From positions 1-64,000 of the forward strand of contig VIIQ02000782.1 of the NCBI GenBank assembly GCA_007449985.2: a stretch of DNA of 64,000 nucleotides, given 5' to 3'. The DNA comes from Desmodesmus armatus. Taxonomy: Eukaryota > Chlorophyta > Chlorophyceae > Sphaeropleales > Scenedesmaceae. Position numbers and translations under genes: made by a program. Shown one piece after another: positions 10,061-20,585 of this stretch. The number at the start of each line of letters is the position of its first letter. Positions within the stretch are counted from its first letter, which is position 1. Under the pieces are notes generated by a model. The model had not been told where the DNA came from and ran no database searches. It saw nothing but the letters and a program-made list of their open reading frames with translations.

Positions 10061-11403
10061 ATTGCCACATTTACGTGAAGATGTTCATTTCAAATCACCC
10101 TCAAAGTGTTGCATGTGCACCTCACCCGCAATAAGCATGCAGCTTCATGTAGCACCCCTTGCACACCCTTGCCGCCAGCAAGCGGTGCATTTGACACTCA
10201 ACTGCTTGAGGGCGATCATGGCCATCAAATCAAATCAAATCAAATCAAAGCAAAGTTACACTTGTAGCTATGAAGCTCAAGAGCTCATGCCAGCCATTCA
10301 CTCATATCACAGAGATATGGCCATAATGTGTTCAATGCCGTCTCACAAACAGTAGCATTGCAGTAGCAGAGAGAGCTAAGGGGCATGTCCATCACCATTT
10401 CACCATTCAAGCTATCAAGCTGATGCTCATGTTGCCTCAACACACCCGCGTTACCCTGCCACCTGCTTCAAGCACACAGTCGTATGTCGACAGCGACGAG
10501 CACAGGTCACTGCTGGCTTATCAGCACTCAATGCAGCTGTGTACATGTCGTCGCTGTGCCCCTACATGTCATTTCCCCAGTTTCTCCCCTGCTGCTTGAC
10601 GTCAGGTAGAGCTGCACCACTCAGTGACTGACCATGTGTTATCGCACCCTTCTAGCAGGCTGCTGTCTTGAGAGCGTCCATGCAGCTGAGCAGGTCTCCT
10701 ACCAGTGGCCATCACATTCTTGGGCTACGACAACGCTGTTGCGCACCTCTACCCCATCCCATGTCTCTAGAGATCTGGCAGAGACCACAACAGCACAGTG
10801 TGCTGAGCACACTGAGGACCAAAACGGGCCAAAAGGGTTTGAAACTACAGTGAAAGGACAGAATCAGGGTTGAAATCAGCATCAAAGCTGCAGCAGAGCT
10901 TTGGGGTAAAGAGCAAGGGGTTCAGAGCTGATCACCCAGATCAGCACATCATCAGATCTGGCTTATGAGCTACGCTTATCGTACGAGGAGCTGCAACAAC
11001 AACAAACGTATGACCAAACAACTATAGACACGTCAAACATACATTAAAAGTGCAAGTTTCAGCATACAACCACAGCAATCAGCACCGAGGTCTGCTGGTG
11101 ACGGTTTTGCCGTCAAGAAGGATCAAGGAAACTTTAAAGTACTATATTTAAACATTCAACATCAACAGAAGCTTAAAGAACGCACTCGCGGAAAACGGGT
11201 CGATATTGTCCCATCGACTGTGCTACCTGCCCTTGCACTTGCACGTTTACTTGCACAGCTGCACAGTGTGACATGGTGACGTCACAACGGACGGATGGTT
11301 CAATTCATTCCAAATTTGCAATCGACCTGCTGCCGTACGGTGTTTCTCCAACAGCACACGTCTCGAAGTGTTGTTTTGGTGTGATCGGCTCAATACGCCT
11401 GCC
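10061..11403. other. Intergenic region upstream of the F-box gene
   Basis: No gene was identified. A short AATCA microsatellite lies at about 10226-10257. The stretch 10990-11180 is less GC-rich than its surroundings. The 200 bases before 11404 must hold the promoter and 5' leader of the F-box/LRR gene, but no confident TATA box or initiator can be named. Confidence 0.45.
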
Positions 11404-14400
11404 ATGGTATCAGTCGACATCCCGGAATGGCATGAATTACCTCAGTTGGTGCTAGTTGGAGTGCTGGATCACGTGGACACCGTGCACCGGCAAGCTTGCT
11501 GCTCACTGGTCTGCAGGTACATCAGTAGCTGCTGTGCTGCCAGGCCAGGAGAGTGCCGCCGGGCTTGCCTCGCCAGCCTGTCTGCTTGTATCGTCATTTA
11601 CATGCTGACAGGGTCGGCACTGGAAGCAGCAGCCAATTCCCTATCAGCAGCAGCCAAGGTTGCTGACTCCCACCCTTGTGCAAGTCTCACCCCATGCAAA
11701 GCACCTCCTGGCAATCTCCTGCTGCAAAGGTCCAAGGCTGCTGCTGTGAGGGGCTTGAGCGCAGCTTGTGCTTACAATCACGCCTGCTGCTTGGGCTGCT
11801 TGTCACCTTCCCAATCATGTGTGTCACAACTGCTGCTGCCATATTGCACAGGTCTTGGGCCACTGCTGTGGCCGGTACCCGAAGGGCGTCCTTCCCGCCT
11901 GGGACCCCCACACAGCGCTTCAAGCAGTGGCTGTCCCTGCCAGACTCCCGCCAAGCCACCTCCCTGGAGTTCAGCCTCAGCAGTTGCAAAAACAGCACCA
12001 CGAAGGACAGCACCCACAGCAGCGACAGCAACACCTACTTCATCTTGCACCACCTAGCCCTCAGTAACCTACAGGAGCTGCAGCTTCGAGGGTTCAAAAC
12101 CACCAGAAACAGCAAGGATACCCCGGAAGGCTTCGAAGTGCAGCTGGGCCCAGCCAAGGGTGCTGGTGTCCTGCACGCCTCCCATGCAAGCCTCACTCGG
12201 CTCGTGCTGGACAACGTGATCGTCAAAGGGGGTGCAGGAAAGCTGCAGGATATTTCTGTGCTGACCTCTCTGCAGCACCTCGAGCTAGGGTGGTGTGGGT
12301 GTGGAGAGAGCAGCAGCCCTATCCCTGGGGCCCTGCTGCCCTCCCTGCCACATCTCACACACCTCACCATGCACTACGGGGTTTCCTGCAGCACGCTCCA
12401 GCACATCAGCACACTGCGGAAGCTCAAGCAGCTCAAACTCGGCCTCCTGCTGCCCATGCACACCGCAGCAGCAGCAAAGGACCTGTCCGGCCTGCAGCAC
12501 CTGCAGCAGCTGACAGCGCTGACCATCTTTGGCGCGCTGTTCCAGATCAGTAGGGCCAGCACGCCATGGATTGGCGAGCTTCCGGCCCTTTTGCAGCTCT
12601 CGCTGCATGGGCTTGCAGGAATCCAGCCGGCTGTGCTGAGGTCCTGCAGCAAGCTGCATTCCCTCAGACTCAAGGGCTTTCTTCTCCCCAGCACAGCAGA
12701 ACATCTCAATCCTGCAGCTGATGACTCATCCTATGAGTCATCCCATGAGTCATCAACTACAGATGCAGCAGCAGCAAGCCTCGCCGACCCCAGCACAGAG
12801 CCCTGCAGTCCTGCAGAAGCCGCAGCAGCAGCACCAGCTGCTGTCAGCAGCTGCAGCTCAGGTGTCGCTGCGCTGCTGGAAGTGCTCCCTGTCCTGCAGC
12901 ACCTGTCACACCTAGCCCTGCCGGGTGTACTGGACCAAGCTGCTGCTCCTGCAGCGGCCTACTCTGCCCTCACCGCCAGCAGCAGCCTGCGCGTGCTGGA
13001 GCTCTCTAGGGCCTGCATCCCACTGGCTGCCTGGCAGCATATTTTCCCGCCAAAACGGCAGCCCAGCAGCTTGGCCCAGCTGGAGATTGACGAGGTGGAC
13101 GGGGCACTGTCAGCAGCAGCACAGAGCCCTGCAGTCCTGCAGCACCCACAGCAGCAGCATACCTTCCCGCCAAAACGGCAGCTGAGCAGCTTGGTGCAGC
13201 TGTCATTGGACGAGGTGGACGGGGCACTGGCAGCAGCGCCGGCGATCGCCAGCAGCTGCCCACGCTTGCAGGCCCTCACCGTCATAGACAGCATCAGCAG
13301 TGCTGGTTGCAGCAGCGGCTGCAGCGCAAGCCGCATCAGCGCCTGCAGCCCTAGCAGCAGCAGCAACCCCAGCAGCAGTGCAAGCCGCAGCAGCGGAACT
13401 GTCCTGCAGCAGCTGCACCCACTGCAGAGCCTTGCAGGCCTGACTTGCCTATCAATCAAGGGGCCGGCAGCAGAGCTCGGCCGGGCGCTGGGTGTGCTGA
13501 CTCAGCTGCAGGAGCTATCTGTGCTGGCAGTGTCAGGGGGCCTGGCCATGCAGGAGGCTGCAGCGCTGCTGCTGCGGCCCCTGACTGCCCTGCGCAAGCT
13601 AGAGGTGTGCAGCGTGCCCTCACACCACCTGATGTTCATAAATGAGGTGCGCAGTGGGAGTAGATGGGCGAGGGTGGGATTTGGGCTGGGTGGGGGGTTT
13701 CCAGCCAGACGAGCGGGTAAAGGATTTTCACAGAAGAGGGGTGCAGTGGTGTTGGCTAGGCATATAGTCGCACGTATGAGGGGGATGTTGCTGGTTGGGG
13801 AGGGCCGGCATAGCTGAAGCTGCGGCTGCTAGGAGCCCAGTGCATGGCACAGGGAGGTGGTTGTGATGAGATCACATGCGGCAGCTGTCGTCAGCTGGTG
13901 CAGTCTCTTCAAACGGCATCCTTGCTTTGTTTTGCTGACTGGCCATGTGGCGTGGGCCCAGCTGGTGGGGGGGACGGGATGCCTCACCTGGGTGACACCC
14001 CCCCCCCCCAAAAAAGAAATCTCAACCCCTCGTCCTCACCCCCTCTTTGTCCGCCGCTCAACCCCTGCAACCCCATCCCTCGCCCCTCACACCCCTTCAC
14101 ACACCTTTCTTTCTTCCCAAGTGTCTTACACCTCCCCTTGTAAAAAAAATACACCTCTCCATGCCGCACATTTCTGCTGCAGGCCCCTGCCGGCTGTGCG
14201 CCAGACGTGTGGCAGCAGCTACAGCAGCACCTCGCTCGCCAGCAGACAGTTAGCCTTCATGACCCTCAACCTGGTGACAGGGCGGCTGCCACGAACTGTG
14301 ACGACAGCAGCAGCAGCAGCAGCAGCAATGCTGGCTGCAGCAGCACCTCAGGGTGTGTGCTTGGCCGCCGCAATGACAGCGCCGTGGCAGCAGCAGCAGG

Positions 14401-14842
14401 GAGAGGCAAGCCGCAGGCAGCATATGCGTCTTGCGCAGCAGCAACAGCAGTAGCAGCAGCAGCAGCAGCAGAAGGGGGAGGCAGACTGCAGGCAGCTGTG
14501 TCTTTTGCAACAGACAGTGCCTGCAGTGCCAGCGACCCTGTGACTAATCCGGGATCACAGGTGACTAATTCGGGCTCACAGTGCCATCCGTACAGCCATG
14601 GCGGCGGGACCAGCATTGACGGGGGTCAGTGCAGAAGCAGTGACAGTGATCCCCGCAGCAGCAGTAGCAGCAGCAGGGCTAGCGATGACTTTGAATGCTG
14701 CACCAGTGAAGCACTCAGCCCAGGAGCCAGCAAGGGTGAAGGGGAGTCTGGCGAGACAGACAGCAGCAGAATGTGCAGCACTGGCCAAAACACCCCTACT
14801 ACCCCTACCACCAGGGTAGTAGCCCAGACAGGCTGTTGGTAG
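11404..14842 (+). CDS. F-box and leucine-rich-repeat protein, three exons
   Basis: Exons are 11404-11516, 11852-13646 and 14183-14842, with GT-AG introns of 335 and 536 bases that join in frame, giving 855 residues. Residues 5-50 form an F-box: LPQLVLVGVLDHVD...CCSLVCR joins RSWATAVAG across intron 1. This junction is the best evidence for the splice. The middle exon carries leucine-rich repeats (LTSLQHLELGWCG, LPHLTHLTMHYG, LRKLKQLKLGLL, LQQLTALTIFG). The third exon is low-complexity Ser/Ala/Gln. By family, such proteins are substrate receptors of SCF ubiquitin ligases; the substrate is unknown. Within exon 2 a segment around 13040-13110 is repeated at 13160-13230 (FPPKRQ...SLxQL...DEVDGAL). 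Start choice is the ATG nearest the F-box; an upstream ATG at 11368 is in frame. The extent of the last exon is uncertain. Confidence 0.75.
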
Positions 14843-15283
14843 GGTGGCTGCCTGGCCAACTGAGGGCTGCTTGCTGCACCCAGGTTCTGACATGTGGAGT
14901 CAGGTTTCAGATCAATATGCACAGCGTGAGACCAGCCAACTCAGGCTGCCCTCGTTTGTATATCTGTTTTGTGGGTAAGATCCCACTTGTGTTTTGCTGC
15001 TGGTGCATGCACATTTCGGCTCAGCCCCTGCAGGAGATGTGGTCTTTATCGTCATGCGAACCATTTTCTGCAAGGCCTGCATCATATGGGGTAAGGGCCC
15101 GTTCCACTTGTGTGGTATGCCGGCCTCAAACAGGTGCAGGGGAATGGTCTTGTGCCGAGATGTGTGGGGGGTGGTCTGTTCACCTGTGTTGCTTTCACAG
15201 GGAAGCTGACTGCAGCAGAGTCCAATCCTGTTCTTGTCAGCAGGTGGCGTATCAGTCAGACCAATGCCTCTGTGTTGCACTTT
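14843..15283. other. No gene seen
   Basis: This is the downstream flank of the F-box gene. No recognisable coding sequence or repeat is visible before the tandem duplication that starts at about 15284. Confidence 0.4.
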
Positions 15284-16119
15284 GGTGCTGCCAGCTGCGG
15301 CTGCTGGCCAAAGCTGTTATCCTGCTGGTGTATATGATAGCGATCACATACGCGCTGCCGCAATGGAGCGTCCTAATGGTTGATCGGCTGTGTATTGTAT
15401 ACATGCTTTGTACAGACTCACAGAGTGTTGGACACTCTGCGAAGAAGGTGGGGTTGCCCCTGCACACATGCGGCAGGCAGCACTGTATATGCCCCCTTTT
15501 TGTCACGAGGTGCGCTGTTGAGGTGCGATGTTGGCCGCCCCGGGGCGGTGAAGATGCTGGGCGTTGTTGTCGGCGTCAACTGCCGCACCTCATGTGGGTG
15601 CTGCAGCAGTGCAGTACCCCAGATGGTATCGACCGTGGGTTTTTGGAAAGAGCTTGAAAAGCAAGGTGGGACTGCTGCTGGGCCTTGTGGGCGCTGTTCA
15701 CTGGTGTGCTGCCAGTTGCGGTTGCTGGCCTGCTCTTGTGTATGATAGCGCTCACATAGGCGCTGCGGCAATGTAGCGTCCCAATGGTACATCGGCCGTG
15801 TATTGTAAGAATGCTTTCTACACACGCATTGGGAAGCAGGTGGGGCTGCCATTCCAGCAGAAGCGGCAGGCAGCCTATATTGGCCTTCCATTTTGCCATG
15901 AGGTGTGCTGTTGAGGATCGATGCTGGCCGCACCGGGGCGGTGAAGTTGCTGGGCGTTGTTGTTGGCGTTGATCGCCGCACCCGCAAGCTGTTGCACCCT
16001 AGGTTTGTACTGCAGCAGCAGTAACCAAGCTGGTATCGACCGTGGGTTTTGGGAGGAGCTTGAAAACTGTTGGAAGGCGTTTGACAAGAGAGGTGGAACC
16101 GCTGCTGGGTCCTGTGGGC
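15284..16119 (+). repeat. Tandem duplication, two units of about 410 bp
   Basis: Unit 1 (about 15284-15697) and unit 2 (about 15704-16119) align along their whole length with many small differences. Shared landmarks in order are GCTGCCAG, a GTATATGATAGCG/GTATGATAGCG block, CGGCAAT, TGTATTGTA, CGGCAGGCAGC, the GGGGCGGTGAAG block, GGTATCGACCGTGGGTTTT and GCTGCTGGG. Neither unit has a clear reading frame conserved in the other. The nature of the sequence is unknown. Confidence 0.8.
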
Positions 16120-19100
16120 CAGCAGGCAGTGAGACCTGCACGTAATTTTGTTGCGGGTCTGCGCCAGTTTTGAGTTGTGTAGATGGTTGGCTGGCCCTTG
16201 TGGGAACTAACAGTAATGATCCACTAATGGTGGGAGCAGGGGTTGGTCATCTGCTGTCCCTGCTGCCTGCTTGGCGTGCAGGCAGTGTCCACGATCAGTG
16301 TCTGTGGGTGTGTGAGGGGTGCTGCCATGTCCAGTTCGGGACGCCATGTCACGCCGTATGACGGCGTGTGCACAGTGTGGCGTGGTCCGCCAGCTAGATA
16401 CAGGCACATATATGGTTTGTGCCTGTGCTGGTCAAAGCTTGAGGTTTAGGTGTTGAGCACTGACTGCGCCGTGCATTTGAGGCAAGCAAACCCCGAGAGA
16501 GGCGAGCTCTCTCGGGTCCTATCGCGTCGGTATGATGTAGTCTGTCGGGCACGCTGGTGCGTGCAGTCTACTGTAAGTCACTCCTGCTCAGGCTACATGA
16601 AGGCCACCACGCCCAAGTTCACGCACAGGACTGCTAGTAGTAGTGACACTGCAGCTAGTCAGTAACAGTGCAGGCGTTCCTACCCGAGAGAGCAGCAGGA
16701 ACGCAGTAGGGCTGGCGTGCTGAGGTGCCCTGTGTGCCCAGTGGCTTGTGAGCAGTTGCAGCAGCTGTGAGCACGGGACTGGGGGGGCACTGAGGGGTTG
16801 TCTGGTCCACCATGTTGTCCTTGTGCATGGGCGGTGCTTGTGTTCATGGCAGCAGGAGCGCTGCATCAGTGTGGGCACAAGGCACGTTGGCACAGGTGTG
16901 GGCTTGTGCATCATGGCTGTGGGTTGGCAGCTGTTGAGGTGTGAGCTGACATGCATGGTTGCATGGGTCAGCAGGGCCAGGACAGGGTTCCAAGGTTGGG
17001 ACAGCGTGGGCCAGCAGCGCTGGGCTGGGGGGGGCATCGAGACAGCCACCAGCACCCTGATGATTTGCAGTGGTTGGGCACTGCAAGCAGTTGTCAAGAG
17101 CAGATCGGTTGATGCCAAGTGTGGCATATGTGTGGGCCAGGTATGTCGTCCATGCAGCAGAGCAGCTGATAGTTGTTGATTGTTGATAGGCTCAGGGCCC
17201 CAGGCTGCGGTTCACAATCGGCAACAGACACCTGCAATAGTGGTGCGCGTTTGCCTGGTTTCTCGCTCCACTGAACGCTCGTGTGTGCATGGATGGCTTC
17301 CCTTTTTGTTGAGCAGGAACACTGTGTGCATGGTGTCAACACTGCACGGTGGGTGCAGGTGTTGAGGGGGGGATGGCGTGCATCCGCCGTGAAAACCCCT
17401 CCGCCGCAACCTGACGTGACAGCCAGCTATGCAGTGCGTGGTGTTTTTTTTCATTCAGCGGTGAGCCTGGCGCTTCAAACCAAAGCGAATGGTCACCCAC
17501 TTCGATTTGGGTGGTCCACTATAGCCTGTGGTGAGTATTGTTTATGTGCTGCTTGGAAGTTCTGAGCAGAGCCTCTGCTTCTGTGGTAGTGGTGATGTTG
17601 GTGGAGGTGGCGGTGGGGTTGTACTGCTTTTACAGGTAGTAGGTGCTGTGTTCAAGCAGGAGTGGTCAGGGCCTTCAAGCCTGGCTTTAATTCATGTATG
17701 ACTCATGATGGCATGTTGCTTCAAGCCACAATTTGTGGCTTTTGTAGGTGTTGATGACCCAGCACAGTGTGTACATGTGGTGGGCTTTGTGGCTGTATTA
17801 TAGGACACAAGGGGCAGGGGGTGAGCATGGCAGCTTGTAAGAGGGCATATGTGCCTAGATGTTACGGTCGTTGTGCTAGTTATGCCAGCTGACAATTGTC
17901 TTCTGCAGTTCTAGGGTGTCGCCCAGTGGTCACCCACATGTATTTGGACAGCAGCAGAGGGTGAGGTGTTTGCTGTGCTGCACATTTGTTTGCACGCTGC
18001 TGCCCCCCTGCAGCACTGTGTCAGGACCAGAGCAGCACAACATGCAACATGCCAGCTAGGAAAAGGCACAGCACCCCGGGTGGCGGCCAGTTTGTAAGAC
18101 TGATCATATGTGCAGTGCATACAGCAAGCAGCATACCTGCGGTTGATGCTAGTTTGCCAGGGCTGGCATCAATTGTCAGCCACGCAGGGGTTAGGCGCCG
18201 GGTAAGCTGCGCTTGGCGCAGGGTTCAAGGGTACGCTGTGCAGCGCATTGGCTTGGTCGGCCGTGCGCACGCAATGGCCCCCGGTTGTTACACCTTGTAC
18301 AGCGATGGCGACAGCGCGGCAGCTGTGAGCCAACTGCTGCAGTGGCTGCCTTGTGGTAGGAAGGTTTTTCTGGCAAGGTGGTGTTCATTGTGTTGTTTTT
18401 TGCAAGGTGGTGTTTTTTCTGGCAGAGCAAGGTGGTGTTTTTTATTGGCTCGAGTTCATGAAAGCATCGTTGGGTGGGTGCTGGAGAACACTGTAGTGTG
18501 GTTGTCGAGCACGCCAGACATGCTCACCCCTTTGAGCCTCAAGTTGGCTTTTGCCAGTGGTTTGCCATAGGCGTACGTGCTGACTTACTCTTTTCTCGTG
18601 GTGCAAGGGTTGGCATTGTGGCAGACGTACTATGAGACAGTGCCCGGAACCGGGGAGGTAGCAAGATTTCCTGTGGAGACACTGGGAACACACAAAGATG
18701 GGAACATAGAACACAATGTAACTAGCACTGGGTCCCCCACCGCCACCCCAGGCAGACGTACTATGTGTGCAGGCGGTGTACTGGAGTTGGCATTACTTGT
18801 CACAGCTAGTGCGAGTGATGTTGCCGTGGCCCTCGAGCATGCATGAGATGAGCCGTCCTCAAAGGATGCGAGGCCAATGGGAGGAATCCTATGGCGTTAC
18901 GGTACAAAGGGGGTGTACTGGGATCTTTCTTTCTTTCTTTCTTTCCTTCTTTAGTGCGCTGCTGGAATTGTGGGGCTGACAAGGAGTGAGTTTGCAGCTG
19001 CAAGCACCCTTTTTTTTTAAGGGTGGTTATTGAGAGACAAAATTAATTAATTATTTCGGAAAATTTTTTTTTGTTCAATTGCTGGCAGGGACACAATCTA

Positions 19101-19914
19101 CACCATTCTGGCATGCAGGCAAGACTGGCACACTGTGATGGTGGTCGACCTCTGTGACCGGCTGCCTGATCTGCACCAGCAGCCTGCCTGCAGCAGCAGC
19201 TGGCTCCTGCAGGCAAGGGTGCACTGCAGGCAATGCAGCATGATCGCAAATAATATATGAAGAAAGGCAGCGTGCAGCTGTTTCAAAAGCACACTGGCAC
19301 CAGCTGCTGTTCCTTGGCAGTTCCTACTACTACTGCTCCATCGCTGTCCTGCTGCTTTTGGGCAATCCAGCGACGTGCATGGACGTCACAAAACCAGCTT
19401 TACTGCAACATAAAATCGCTCTTCTGCAGCCAATCCGGCCGTTGCTGCGCGGCTGTTGGCTGTCAGACGTGGCGCAAGGCGTTGCGGTGTTTGCTGAAGG
19501 CACAATGCTGATGAGCATTGCGCATTTATGCAAAGCACCGCAAGTGACAAGTCTTGCGAGCTCACTCTCAACGGCGCACATATGCAGCGTGCGCACTGAC
19601 AATATGGTACAGTCAACTGACAGTTGACTGAAAGTGAATCACCCAAGGTGATGATGCCAGAGTTCTTCGTGTCACGCTGGTCACAGTTCTGAGCTACAAA
19701 AGTACACGAAACATTACTATGATTCTTATGAGTGTTGTGATGCAACTGGCTGACAGCGTGGGTTGGACTGCCAGTTGCACCAGTGGTGCAACCCAACTGT
19801 TACACGCAGTCACTGCAGTGAATGGTCTGGAAACTGTGCATGCCAGCGCAGACTGCAGCAGCTGCAATGATTGGTGTGGCAACTGTACATGCCATGCAAC
19901 ACAACTCAAACATC
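16120..19914. other. Long stretch without identifiable genes
   Basis: No protein family, RNA gene or complete transposon is recognised. It contains a perfect 10-bp hairpin at 16492-16516, a second hairpin near 16674-16702, a CTTT microsatellite at about 18928-18955, and an AT-rich block (AATTAATTAATTA) at 19041-19053 that recurs inverted at 20086-20098. Short open frames here (for example 17986-18570 plus) show no recognisable domain. Confidence 0.4.
16492..16516 (+). other. Perfect 10-bp hairpin
   Basis: CCCGAGAGAG at 16492-16501 pairs perfectly with CTCTCTCGGG at 16507-16516 around a 5-base loop. The same CCCGAGAGAG string recurs at about 16683, inside a second short hairpin with CGTTCCT/AGGAACG arms. 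Function is unknown. Confidence 0.6.
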
Positions 19915-20125
19915 ATGCGCAGGCCGATCTGGTGCTGACATGTCAGGCAGGGGTCAGTGTACATGTGCAAACAGAGCAACTGCAGCTCACTGTGTGTCTG
20001 AAAGTCCTGATGGCCTAACAGCAGTGCATCGAGCATCACCGCACAGCGCGTGCAAGTGGGGCAGGTCGGGGGCTAGGCTGGCCGAAATTAATTAATTAGT
20101 GTCGTCGCCCGCGTGCTTATTGTGG
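19915..20125 (+). repeat. Dispersed repeat copy B (no satellite)
   Basis: It is homologous to the two flanks of the hexamer satellite at 9050-10060, ending with the shared GCGTGCTTATTG. It serves as the empty-site reference for that array. It ends about 460 bases before the 3' end of the transportin gene. Confidence 0.75.
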
Positions 20126-20585
20126 AAACATCATAACATTCACCCAAGCATGACACTTGCTATCCTCACCATGAAGCCCAAACCACTGTTCCCCCTTCCA
20201 AAAGTTCACCCCCATCCAAACAAGTGGTGCAAGCTTACACCCACTCCCATGCACACACACGTTCTTGTACTGCAGGCAGTTGCCTTGCAGGGGGTGCACT
20301 GCTTCCACACCTCAAAAGCACAGCTGCCTTGATCACACCATGGTTTCCAACACTCCCCAACACTCCCCAGCACTGCTTGCTGAAGCACACAATTTCATTA
20401 CTTCAAAACACGGCCCTTTCAACGCCGGGCTGTCAAACGGCTGTCAAAATCAACATCCATACCATCTGCGTATCTATCTACACATCCGCAAGCTCCACCC
20501 GAATGCGGGCTGCGCTGCAAGATCCATCCAAAACCATCAAACCCAACGAAACATCACAACATTGGCTGCCAAGAAGTCATTTCCG

